From positions 1,466,501 to 1,530,500 of the forward strand of contig NZ_CP045422.1 in the NCBI RefSeq assembly GCF_014926585.1: 64,000 nucleotides of DNA. The letters are read 5' to 3'. Shown in pieces: positions 44,703 to 53,254 of this stretch; the first letter of the stretch is position 1, and every line of letters starts with the position of its first letter. The position numbers were made by a program, and so were the translations under genes. This stretch comes from Devosia beringensis (lineage in GTDB: Bacteria > Pseudomonadota > Alphaproteobacteria > Rhizobiales > Devosiaceae). Under the pieces are notes generated by a model. It had not been told where the DNA came from, did no database searches, and saw only the letters and a program-made list of their open reading frames with translations.

Positions 44703-46289
44703 CTATTCCGTCACACGCCGGGCGGTGGCGAACTCGTGCTGGCCGAACCCGCTGACGGGCTCGTAGCCCAGATCGATATTGCCCTGAAGCACCGAGAGGA
44801 GCGGTGCGGTCTGCAACGGCAGCACCGGTACATCGCGCAGGATCTGCAGCTGCGCTTCGGTGAGCAGTTCCATCTGCTTGGCGGCGTCAGGCTCGGCCAC
44901 GGCCTGGGCGACCAGATCGTCGACACTGCCGCCCAGTTCGCCATAGTGCGAGAAGTTGCGCAGGGCGGAGGGCTTGCCCACGGCGGCGGCCTCACTGAGG
45001 AACTCGTTGATCACGGCCGGCGCGGTCGGCGCAATGGCGGTGGAGAGCTCGACAATGGTGCCCTTATCCTCGCGGATATTGGCATGGTAGCTAGCGTGGT
45101 CCTGCACTTCGAGGTTCACCTCGATGCCGACCTGGCGCAGCATGTCCTGCACCATCAGCATATTGGTCAGGTAGTCGTCGCGCTCGGAGATGATGGCATC
45201 AATGGCAAAGCCATCGGGCATGCCGGCTTCTGCCAGCAGTTCCTTAGCCCGCTCGGGATTGTAGTCGTAGCGGAGCTCCTCGGGGATGTCGGCGGTCTGC
45301 AGCGCGCCGTAAAAGCTTTCCGGCACGATGGCCGTCAAGTCGCCATGCAGGATGCCGAAGGCGCCTTCCCAGACATTGCGATCGACAGCATAGGCAATGG
45401 CCTGGCGCACCTTCACATCGTCGAGCGGGGGAACCTTCATGTTGAAGTGCAGAAACTGCAGCGAGCCGGGCAGCATGGTGATGATCTGGGCATCGGGCGC
45501 CTGCTGTTCGATCTGGGCGACCCATTCAGGCGTGCGCTCGCCGCCGGAGCTGTCGAGTTCGCCAGCGATGAAGGCGATGGTGGCAGCGTTGTTGTCGGGA
45601 ATGTAGCGCAGGTGCAGCTCGTCCATTGGCGGGCGGCCGAGAAAGTAATCCTCGTTGGCCTTGAGGATCACCCGATCCTGGGGGCGGTATTCGGCGAATT
45701 CGAAGGGACCACTGCCCACGGGGGCAAAGCCGAACTGTTCGCCCAGTTCCTCAACGGCCTTCTGGGGCACGATGAAGCGGCCAAAGCCCGGCGTCAGTGC
45801 CGAGGCGTGGAAGAAGGCGTTGGCATCCTTGAGGGTGAACCGCACAGTGAGCGGATCGACCACCTCGATGCTCTCGATATCCTTGAAGCTGGCGCCGTGC
45901 ACGCCGCCCAATGCCGGATCCATCTGGCGCTCATAGGAGAACTTGACGTCCTCGGCCGAGACTTCGCCATAGCCCTTCTGCCACTTTACGCCGGGGCGCA
46001 GCTTGAAGGTCCAGACCTTGTTGTCGTCCGAGATTTCCCAACTTTCGGCCAGCTGAGGCTGCAGATCCCCGATGTCCATGTCCAGCGTGCCACGCGGCGG
46101 CGCCACCAGCGAGTTGAACACCTGCAGCACGACGGTTTCGTCATCGCCGGTCTTGGTCAGTGCCGGATCGATGGAGCCGATATCGCGCGCCCCCAGGCGA
46201 ATGTTCATTATTTCCTGCGCCAGAGCCGTGCCGGACAGTGCAACCACCGCCAGCGCAGCCACAATCAGCCGCTTTCCGAAATGCTTCAT
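44703..46289 (-). CDS. Dipeptide-type ABC transporter substrate-binding protein
   Basis: About 528-residue SBP_bac_5 protein. ATG 46289 follows GGAGGAGAG and begins the signal peptide FGKRLIVAALAVVALSGTALA. The body has LAESWEISDDNKVWTFKLRP, GVKWQKGYGEVSAEDVKFSY and AIAYAVDRNVWEGAFG, all typical. The ligand is probably the sugar acid or related compound handled by the two enolase-superfamily enzymes encoded just upstream. DppA-like folds bind far more than peptides. Confidence 0.9.
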   Translation of the reverse strand: MKHFGKRLIVAALAVVALSGTALAQEIMNIRLGARDIGSIDPALTKTGDDETVVLQVFNSLVAPPRGTLDMDIGDLQPQLAESWEISDDNKVWTFKLRPGVKWQKGYGEVSAEDVKFSYERQMDPALGGVHGASFKDIESIEVVDPLTVRFTLKDANAFFHASALTPGFGRFIVPQKAVEELGEQFGFAPVGSGPFEFAEYRPQDRVILKANEDYFLGRPPMDELHLRYIPDNNAATIAFIAGELDSSGGERTPEWVAQIEQQAPDAQIITMLPGSLQFLHFNMKVPPLDDVKVRQAIAYAVDRNVWEGAFGILHGDLTAIVPESFYGALQTADIPEELRYDYNPERAKELLAEAGMPDGFAIDAIISERDDYLTNMLMVQDMLRQVGIEVNLEVQDHASYHANIREDKGTIVELSTAIAPTAPAVINEFLSEAAAVGKPSALRNFSHYGELGGSVDDLVAQAVAEPDAAKQMELLTEAQLQILRDVPVLPLQTAPLLSVLQGNIDLGYEPVSGFGQHEFATARRVTE

Positions 46290-46312
46290 TTTACTCTCTC
46301 CTCCGTTGTGGC

Positions 46313-47488
46313 TCATTCGATGACGATGTGATCGATGAGGTTCTTATTGACGAAATCCCAGTCGTACTTGACGCCGAGCCCCGGTCCCTCCGGCACGGCG
46401 AAACAACCATCTGCTCCCACGGCATCGAGGGTGTCGGAATAGTCCGAGGCGTAGATGGAATTGACCATTTGACCCCGCGAGGGACCAACCATGGCAAGTT
46501 CGTAGAAGTTGGTGTTGCGGATGGCCGCCATGCAGTGGCGATGGGCGGGGCCATTGCCGTGCAGTTCGACATCGAGGCCCATCGCCTCGGCAAAATGGGC
46601 GATCTTCATGGTGCCGGTAATGCCGATATCGAGGTCCGGATCGGCGCGCACGAAGTCGGTGCCATCGAGCAGCACGATATTGGCCATGGCCTCGACGCCG
46701 CGGACATGTTCGCCCAGTAGGATCGGGGTCTTGATCATCTCGCGCAGCCGGCGATGGGCATGGCCTGCCAGGCCACCATCGCTATAGGGGTCCTCGTACC
46801 AGAAGAAGCCAGCCTCATCGCAGGCCTTGCCGACCAGCACGGCGTCACCGAAAGTCTTGAGGTGACAGGCGCTGTCATGCATCAGCGCCATGCGCCCGCC
46901 GACCTGCTTGCCCAGCGCCAGAATGGCGTTGATGTCGTTCTCGGTGCCGCCATCGGTCCAGCCATGCATCTTGAAGGCGCGATAGCCCAGGCCGTAGCAT
47001 TCCTCGGCGAAGTCGGCGAAAGCCTCGGGCGTTGCCAGGCCACCACCCGGCCCGGCGAACCAGGTCGAGGCATAGGCGGGCAAGCGCCGCGGCTTGCCAC
47101 CGAGCATCTGCGTGACGGAGGCGCCGATGCGCTTGCCGGCCAGATCCCAGAGCGCATTGTCGATCTGGCAGGCGCCGATCCGGTCTTCCTTGCGCAGGTA
47201 GCGACGGGCAATCTCATAGATTTGCTCGCGTCCGAAGGCGTCCATGCCAATGATCCACTTGGCGAGGAACTTGGCATGCAGATAGGTGTCGGAGCGGCCG
47301 CCGATATATTCGCCCCGCGCCCCGTCGCGTGTTTCCACCGCGACGCCAAGCCGGGTGCGGGTGTTGCGAATGCCGGGCATGTCGATGCCGCCGGGATTGA
47401 CGTCGAAAGCGACGTTTTCGATATCCTGCTTGAAGAGGAACAGTTCGACGCGCTTGATTTGCGAGCCTTGGTGCGTTGCGGTTTCCAT
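46313..47488 (-). CDS. Enolase-superfamily (mandelate racemase/muconate lactonizing-type) enzyme, copy 2
   Basis: 391-residue acid-sugar dehydratase or racemase-type barrel enzyme. Metal ligands probably come from MHDSACH, FWYEDPYSDG and LLGEHVRG. The second-strand base motif is KMHGW (K-x-H rather than K-x-K), and the late acid/base His is in DVELHGNGPAHRH. Such enzymes abstract the proton alpha to a carboxylate. It is clearly paralogous to the next protein upstream (most motifs shared), so a tandem duplication. It lies just before the Dpp binding-protein gene in the operon. Confidence 0.88.
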   Translation of the reverse strand: METATHQGSQIKRVELFLFKQDIENVAFDVNPGGIDMPGIRNTRTRLGVAVETRDGARGEYIGGRSDTYLHAKFLAKWIIGMDAFGREQIYEIARRYLRKEDRIGACQIDNALWDLAGKRIGASVTQMLGGKPRRLPAYASTWFAGPGGGLATPEAFADFAEECYGLGYRAFKMHGWTDGGTENDINAILALGKQVGGRMALMHDSACHLKTFGDAVLVGKACDEAGFFWYEDPYSDGGLAGHAHRRLREMIKTPILLGEHVRGVEAMANIVLLDGTDFVRADPDLDIGITGTMKIAHFAEAMGLDVELHGNGPAHRHCMAAIRNTNFYELAMVGPSRGQMVNSIYASDYSDTLDAVGADGCFAVPEGPGLGVKYDWDFVNKNLIDHIVIE

Positions 47489-47500
47489 TGGTGCCGTCCC

Positions 47501-48682
47501 CTACTGGATTGTCAGTTTCTGAGTGGTCATCTTGTCGATAGCCGCCCAGTCGTAGCTGACGCCCAGCCCCGGCCCCTCCGGCACCGGGAAGGTCCCGTCC
47601 GGACTGACATCGTCGAGCGCGTCCGAATAGCCGCAGGTATAGACCGGGGCGTTGAAATTGCCGCGCGACGGCCCGACCATGGACAGTTCGTAGAAATTGG
47701 TGTTGCGGATCGCGGCCATGCAGTGGCGGTGGGCCGGCCCGGGGGCATGCAGCTCGACATCAAGGCCCAGCGCCTCGGCAAAACGGGCGATCTTCATGGT
47801 GCCGGTAATGCCCATATCGAAGTCGGGATCGGCGCGCACGAAATCGGTGCCGTCGGCCAGGACAAGGGTGGCCATGGATTCAAGGCCACGCACATGCTCG
47901 CCCAGCAGGAGCGGCGTCTTGATCAGTTCACGCAGCCGGCGATGCGCATGGGCCGAAAGCCCGCCGTCGCTATAGGGGTCCTCGTACCAGTAAAAGCCTG
48001 CCTCGTCGCACGCCCTGCCCACCGCCAGCGCGTCCGCAAAGGTCTTGAAGCTGCAGGCGCTGTCATGCATAAGCGCCATCCGGCTGCCGACACGCTTGCC
48101 GAGCCCCAGGACCGCGTCGATGTCGCGCTGGATGCCACCGTCGGTCCAGCCATGCATCTTGAAGGCGCGATAGCCGAGTTCGTAGCACTCCTCGGCGAAA
48201 TCGGAAAAAGCCTCCGGCGTTGCCAGCCCGCCGCCGTCGCCGCCGAACCAGGTCGAGGCGTAGGCCTTGACGGTCCTGCGGGCGCCGCCCAGCAGCTGGC
48301 TCACAGAGGCGCCGGTGCGCTGTCCGGCCAGGTCCCATAGAGCATTGTCGATCACCCCGGCGCCCATCCGATCTTCCTTGCGGAGCTGGCGACGGATGGC
48401 CTCATAGGCGTGTTCACGGGCGAAGCAGTCGAGCCCGATAATGGCTTTGGCGCAGGTTGCGGCCTGTGCCAGGGAATTGGCCTGGCCGCCCACATAGGCG
48501 CCGACGGCGCCATCGACGGTTTCGATGCGCACGGCAAGGCGCGTGCGGCTGCCCTTGGCATCAGGCATGTCCGAGCCGCCCGGGCCCACCCCGACCATGG
48601 GATAGGCAAACAGGCTCAGATCCACTCGTTTGATGGCGGTCGCCTTCGACTCCGGAACGTCCCGCAACGCGCTTTCGGCCAT
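47501..48682 (-). CDS. Enolase-superfamily (mandelate racemase/muconate lactonizing-type) enzyme, copy 1
   Basis: 393-residue paralogue of the neighbouring gene with the same residues: KMHGW, MHDSACS, FYWYEDPYSDG, LLGEHVRG and ELHAPGPAHRH. It is the first gene of the operon, its ATG lying just downstream (minus strand) of the ATAGGATATAG operator cluster. The GntR gene is divergent. Two similar but not identical copies suggest related substrates, for example epimeric sugar acids. The precise reaction is not predictable by eye. Confidence 0.88.
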   Translation of the reverse strand: MAESALRDVPESKATAIKRVDLSLFAYPMVGVGPGGSDMPDAKGSRTRLAVRIETVDGAVGAYVGGQANSLAQAATCAKAIIGLDCFAREHAYEAIRRQLRKEDRMGAGVIDNALWDLAGQRTGASVSQLLGGARRTVKAYASTWFGGDGGGLATPEAFSDFAEECYELGYRAFKMHGWTDGGIQRDIDAVLGLGKRVGSRMALMHDSACSFKTFADALAVGRACDEAGFYWYEDPYSDGGLSAHAHRRLRELIKTPLLLGEHVRGLESMATLVLADGTDFVRADPDFDMGITGTMKIARFAEALGLDVELHAPGPAHRHCMAAIRNTNFYELSMVGPSRGNFNAPVYTCGYSDALDDVSPDGTFPVPEGPGLGVSYDWAAIDKMTTQKLTIQ

Positions 48683-48694
48683 CCGTCTCTCTCC

Positions 48695-48736
48695 CTATAT
48701 CCTATATTATTTTCGACAATAGGATATAGGATATAG
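48695..48736. promoter_or_regulatory. Candidate GntR operator cluster
   Basis: CTATATCCTAT (48695-48705) and its exact complement ATAGGATATAG at 48719-48729 and again at 48726-48736; a shortened ATAGGATAG lies at 48794-48802. The AT-rich cluster lies between the divergent enolase operon and the GntR gene, overlapping the likely promoters of both. Confidence 0.65.
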
Positions 48737-48835
48737 CCAGATGTCAAGTCAAACGCTTTGGTCACCAACACGCGCATTCCCTTTTGGAATGCTATAGGAT
48801 AGACGCAGCATCGCGCCCGTTAGGCGGCACTGGAG

Positions 48836-49522
48836 TTGGCGGAATTGGACAAACAACAGGGCACATCGGCGACCGCGATCAAGCGGCCGCTGCGGCTGGG
48901 AGACGAGGTCTACAACTCCGTCTATGCCCAACTAATGAGCCAGAGAATCCTGCCCGGCAGCCGGATTTCCATCGACAATCTGGCTCGGGAACTGGGCGTG
49001 TCACAGACCCCGGTCCGCGAGGCCTTGTCGCGGCTCGAGGCGCAGGGACTGATCGTCAATACGCATCTGATCGGGTTCAGCGCCGCCCCGCAGATCGATC
49101 GCGCCCGTTTCGACCAGCTCTACGAGATGCGCCTGCTGCTCGAGCCTTTCGTGGCCCGCAAGGCGGCCATCGCGATCGACGCGGCGCAGATGGCCCTGCT
49201 GCAGCGCCTGGCGGCCGAAATGCGCGGCGAGGGGGAGCGGGCGGTGGCGAGCTATTCAGACTTCGCCCATCTGGACGGCGAATTCCACGAGACGATTGCG
49301 CAGGCCTGCGGCAACGAGCTGATGCGCGAAACGCTGGCCAACCTTCATACCCATATCCATCTGTTCAGGCTGTTTCCCCATTCGGGTGCGACGACCAAGG
49401 CCAATGCCGAGCATGCCGATCTGCTGACCGCGCTGGCGGCGCACGACCCGGCTGCGGCCGAACGGGCGATGCGCAACCATGTGAAGCGCTCCTATGCGCG
49501 TTTCAGCATGTTTTTCGGATAG
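48836..49522 (+). CDS. GntR-family (FCD subfamily) transcriptional regulator
   Basis: About 228-residue repressor-type regulator. The winged HTH is at about 20-90 (GSRISIDNLARELGVSQTPV, then REALSRLEAQGLIV). An all-helical FCD ligand domain covers about 100-225, with FDQLYEMRLLLEPF, and the metal-binding residues in FAHLDGEFHETIA and HADLLTALAAHD. The frame begins with TTG 48836; TTG 48845 is an alternative. It is divergent from the enolase/Dpp operon and is the likely regulator of it and itself, sensing a pathway acid. Confidence 0.88.
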   Translation: MAELDKQQGTSATAIKRPLRLGDEVYNSVYAQLMSQRILPGSRISIDNLARELGVSQTPVREALSRLEAQGLIVNTHLIGFSAAPQIDRARFDQLYEMRLLLEPFVARKAAIAIDAAQMALLQRLAAEMRGEGERAVASYSDFAHLDGEFHETIAQACGNELMRETLANLHTHIHLFRLFPHSGATTKANAEHADLLTALAAHDPAAAERAMRNHVKRSYARFSMFFG

Positions 49523-49646
49523 AGCCGGGGCGAGGCGGCGAGTCACGGGGAGCCGCATTCCGCATCGCGGAAAACTTGCACCCGGCGGCAGCGACGGAGA
49601 CGGCACAAGCTTAAGATGCGCGCTGTTGCAGATCGAGGAGGCGTGC

Positions 49647-51815
49647 ATGTACGAGACCAGAGGCAATCTTACGGTCGATGCAGAACTGGCGCGCTTCATC
49701 GAGACCGAGGTCATGCCGGGCACCGGAATGGACCCGTCGGTGTTCTGGCAGGGTTATGCAAGCTTGATCGAGACTCTGGCGCCCGAAACCGCGCGCCTGC
49801 TGGAGGAGCGCGACCGGCTGCAGGGGCTGCTTGACCGCTGGCACCTGGACCGAAGGGGGCAGGCGCATGACGCGCCAGCCTACAAGCAATATCTGCTCGA
49901 TATCGCCTATCTCGTCCCTGATGACGCGCTGCTGGCCATCACCACGGCGCCCGTCGATCCGGAAATCGGCGTGCTTGCCGGCCCGCAACTGGTGGCGCCG
50001 GTGATGAATGCCCGCTTTGCCCTCAATGCCGCCAATGCGCGCTGGGGCAGCCTCTATGACGCTCTCTATGGCTCCGATGTGGTGCCGCAGAATGGCGCGC
50101 AGGCGCCGGGGCAGGGTTATAACGCCGAACGCGGTGCGGCCGTGATAGCGCGGGCCGCTGCGGTGCTGGACATGGCGCTGCCGCTCGATGGCGCCAGCCA
50201 TGCCGCGGTGACGGAATATGGATTTGATGGTGGAGCCCTCACGATCGTGGTCGGCGACGATGTCGTTGGCCTGCGCCAGCCGGCGGCCTTTCTGGGGCAT
50301 GCCCGGCGCGGGGAAGCGCTGGTGCTGCTGTTTGTCCATCATGGCCTGCACCTCGAGCTGGTCATCGACCGGTCGACGCTGGCCGGCGCGCAACATGCGG
50401 CGGGTCTGGCCGACGTGGTGATGGAAGCCGCACTGACAACAATCCAGGATTGCGAGGACTCGGTCGCTGCGGTCGACGCCGCCGACAAGGTAGCGGTCTA
50501 TCGCAACTGGCTGGGGCTGATGCGCGGAGACTTGGTGGAGAGCTTTGACAAAGGCGGGCGCCAGGTCACCCGCCGGCTCGCGCCGGACCGCAGCTATGTC
50601 GACAGGTCCGGCGCCCGCTTCACGCTGGCCGGTCGCAGCCTGATGCTGGTGCGCCATGTCGGGCATTTGATGACCACCGATGCGGTGCGCGACAGCCAGG
50701 GGGCGGAAACGCCCGAGGGCTTTCTCGATGCGATGGTTACGGTGCTGGCGGCGCTGCACGACCTGCGCAAGACCGAGGGCCCGCGCAATTCGCGTTGTGC
50801 CAGCATCTATGTGGTCAAGCCCAAGATGCATGGCCCGGCCGAAGTGGCGCTGGCCGACGCGATCTTTGCCATGGTCGAGGACATCTTCGCGCTGCCGCGC
50901 AACACCATAAAGATGGGCGTTATGGACGAAGAGCGCCGCACCTCGCTCAACCTGCGGGCCTGCATGCGCGAAGTGAAGGACCGGCTGGCCTTCATCAATA
51001 CCGGCTTTCTCGACCGGACGGGCGATGAAATCCACACCCTGATGGAAGCCGGACCAGTGGTCAGCAAGGGGGCGATGCGCTCGGCGACCTGGCTTGGGGC
51101 CTATGAGAATAACAATGTCGATACCGGCCTTGCCGCCGGCCTGCCCGGGCATGGCCAGATCGGCAAGGGCATGTGGGCCAAGCCCGATGCCCTGGCGGAA
51201 ATGGTCGATGCCAAAGGCGGGCATCCCAAGGCCGGCGCCAGCACCGCCTGGGTGCCCTCCCCCACGGCGGCGACCCTTCATGCCATGCACTACCATGAGG
51301 TCAGCGTCGCCGATGTGCAGGCGACCCTGCGGTCGCGCCAGCCCGCATCGATCGACGCCATCCTCGAGCCGCCCCTGCTGGGAGGCACCAATCTGTCTGC
51401 CGAGGCGGTGCAGCGCGAGCTCGACAATAATGCGCAGGGCATTCTGGGCTATGTGGTGCGCTGGATCGACCAGGGGATTGGCTGCTCCAAGGTTCCCGAT
51501 ATCGACAATGTAGGCCTGATGGAAGATCGGGCGACGCTGCGGATTTCCGCCCAGCATATCGCCAACTGGATGCGCCATGGCCTGGTCAGCGAGGACCAGG
51601 TGCGCCAGGCGATGGCGCGCATGGCGGCCATCGTCGACCGGCAGAATGCCGGCGATGCGGGCTACTCGGCCATGGCAACCGATCTGGACGGCAATATTGC
51701 GTTTCAGACCGCCTGCGCCCTGGTGTTTTCCGGGGCGAGCCAGCCGAACGGCTATACCGAACCGCTGCTGCATGACGGCAGGCGGCGCAAAAAGGCCCAG
51801 TTGGCGAATGCCTGA
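49647..51815 (+). CDS. glcB: Malate synthase G
   Basis: 722-residue enzyme condensing glyoxylate with acetyl-CoA to malate; length matches MSG. ATG 49647 follows GAGGAGG. Family motifs: TIKMGVMDEERRTSLNL with catalytic Arg, FINTGFLDRTGDEIHT with the catalytic Asp region, PSPTAATLHAMHYHEV, and C-terminal DIDNVGLMEDRATLRISAQ. It serves glycolate/glyoxylate use. It is close to a GlcG-like gene and to two acid-catabolic operons, so glyoxylate may be an end product of one of them. Confidence 0.96.
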   Translation: MYETRGNLTVDAELARFIETEVMPGTGMDPSVFWQGYASLIETLAPETARLLEERDRLQGLLDRWHLDRRGQAHDAPAYKQYLLDIAYLVPDDALLAITTAPVDPEIGVLAGPQLVAPVMNARFALNAANARWGSLYDALYGSDVVPQNGAQAPGQGYNAERGAAVIARAAAVLDMALPLDGASHAAVTEYGFDGGALTIVVGDDVVGLRQPAAFLGHARRGEALVLLFVHHGLHLELVIDRSTLAGAQHAAGLADVVMEAALTTIQDCEDSVAAVDAADKVAVYRNWLGLMRGDLVESFDKGGRQVTRRLAPDRSYVDRSGARFTLAGRSLMLVRHVGHLMTTDAVRDSQGAETPEGFLDAMVTVLAALHDLRKTEGPRNSRCASIYVVKPKMHGPAEVALADAIFAMVEDIFALPRNTIKMGVMDEERRTSLNLRACMREVKDRLAFINTGFLDRTGDEIHTLMEAGPVVSKGAMRSATWLGAYENNNVDTGLAAGLPGHGQIGKGMWAKPDALAEMVDAKGGHPKAGASTAWVPSPTAATLHAMHYHEVSVADVQATLRSRQPASIDAILEPPLLGGTNLSAEAVQRELDNNAQGILGYVVRWIDQGIGCSKVPDIDNVGLMEDRATLRISAQHIANWMRHGLVSEDQVRQAMARMAAIVDRQNAGDAGYSAMATDLDGNIAFQTACALVFSGASQPNGYTEPLLHDGRRRKKAQLANA

Positions 51816-51973
51816 CGGGGGCCAGTGCGTGGTCAAAAATAACCGCGCATCGCCGGAAATTGCTTTCCAGGTGACGCGCGAACCGGGTCTAACGGCACTT
51901 AGAAAAGGTGCCTTCAATCTGCCTTCCGCCATCGGCATGCCGAGGCGACCCCTATCCAAGCTGGAGCGTGACT

Positions 51974-52417
51974 ATGTTGAACATCCCCCGCATCGATCTG
52001 ACTGACGCCGGCATTTTGCTGGCCGGCGCGCGCCAGAAGGCGGACGAAATCGGCATTCCGATGTGCATCGCCATTGTCGATGAAAGCGGCAATCTGGTTG
52101 CGTTCGAGCGCATGGATGGCGGCAAGATCACCAGCATCACCATTGCCATCGACAAGGCCTATACCGCCGCGGCCGCCAAGCGCGCCACGCACGAATATGG
52201 CCAGGCCAGCCAGCCCGGCGCCGCGGCCTATGGCATCAACAGCGCCATTGGCGGCCGGCTGATGGTGGTGGCGGGCGGACTGCCGCTGCTGGTCAATGGC
52301 GCGGTGGTCGGCGGCATCGGCATCAGCTCTGGCACGCCCGCGCAGGACCAGGCCGTTGCCCAGGCCGGGATCGATCATTTTCTCGCCCAGCAGCCGCCGA
52401 CCGGCGACAAGGGCTAG
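51974..52417 (+). CDS. GlcG/HbpS (DUF336) family protein
   Basis: 147-residue single-domain protein with IGIPMCIAIVDESGNLVAFE, RMDGGKITSITIAIDKAYTA and GGLPLLVNGAVVGGIGISSG, the standard GlcG/HbpS motifs. GlcG is encoded with glycolate-utilisation genes in many bacteria; the family includes haem-binding and degradation-pathway members, and its biochemical role is mostly unclear. Here it sits after malate synthase G and 3 bases before the IclR regulator. Confidence 0.9.
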   Translation: MLNIPRIDLTDAGILLAGARQKADEIGIPMCIAIVDESGNLVAFERMDGGKITSITIAIDKAYTAAAAKRATHEYGQASQPGAAAYGINSAIGGRLMVVAGGLPLLVNGAVVGGIGISSGTPAQDQAVAQAGIDHFLAQQPPTGDKG

Positions 52418-52420
52418 ACC

Positions 52421-53254
52421 ATGGCCAGCCCCGCCACGCTTGATACTGCGCCCCCTCGCCTCGCCGGCGACGCGGAAAAGGCCGCCAAAAGCCGCGACCT
52501 GGTGCAATCGGTGGAGCGGGCAATGGCGCTGCTGGAGGCGCTCGCAGAGGATGGCTCCGGTCTGCGGCTGACCGATCTGGTGCAAAAAACCGGGCTATCG
52601 CCCTCGACCGCGCATCGGTTGCTGACCACGCTGCAGACTCGCCAGTTCGTGCATTTCGATCCTGTCAATGCGCTGTGGTTCGTGGGAAGGCAGACATTTT
52701 CGGTGGGCCTTGCCTATGGACAGCGGCAATCGGTGCTGGCGCCGGCTTTGCCGTTGCTGCGCCCGCTGCGCGACCTGACCCGCGAGACGGCCAATATCGG
52801 CATTGTCGATGACGGCGCCATCGTGCTGATGGGGCAGATCGAGAGCCGGGAAATCGTGCGCGCCATCGGGCGGACCGGTGGCAGGGCGCCGCTGTTCGGA
52901 TCCGCCATGGGCAAGGCAATCCTGTCGACCTATCGCGACGAGGATGTGCACGCCCTGCTGAAACAGGCCGGCCTGCCGCGGACCACCAGCGCCGGGCCGG
53001 GCGGGACGGAGGCGCTGCTCGAGGAACTGGCTTTGGTGCGCGAGCGCGGCTATGCGGTAGATGAGCACGAGTTCTCGCAGGGCCTGCGCTGTGTCGCCAG
53101 CCCGGTGCGCGACCGGCGCAACGAGGCGATCGCGGCCGTGTCCGTGTCGGGACTGGCCGCGCGGCTGACGCTGGAGCGGCTGCCCGTGGTGGGGGCCCAG
53201 GTCGTCGACGTGGCGCTGCGGCTCAGCCAGTCACTTGCTGGTCGGGAGCGGTAG
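52421..53254 (+). CDS. IclR-family transcriptional regulator
   Basis: 277-residue regulator with N-terminal winged HTH (SVERAMALLEALAEDGSGLR and KTGLSPSTAHRLLTTL) and a C-terminal IclR effector domain (ETANIGIVDDGAIVLMGQIE, RAPLFGSAMGKAILSTY, and FSQGLRCVASPVRDRRN). It probably senses glyoxylate, pyruvate or a related acid and regulates glcB/glcG. It overlaps the LacI-type gene tail-to-tail by 24 bases. Confidence 0.9.
   Translation: MASPATLDTAPPRLAGDAEKAAKSRDLVQSVERAMALLEALAEDGSGLRLTDLVQKTGLSPSTAHRLLTTLQTRQFVHFDPVNALWFVGRQTFSVGLAYGQRQSVLAPALPLLRPLRDLTRETANIGIVDDGAIVLMGQIESREIVRAIGRTGGRAPLFGSAMGKAILSTYRDEDVHALLKQAGLPRTTSAGPGGTEALLEELALVRERGYAVDEHEFSQGLRCVASPVRDRRNEAIAAVSVSGLAARLTLERLPVVGAQVVDVALRLSQSLAGRER

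Noticed and set aside
49611-51959. Minus-strand open frame of 782 codons
   Set aside because: Exact shadow of malate synthase G, which has full-length family motifs on the other strand.
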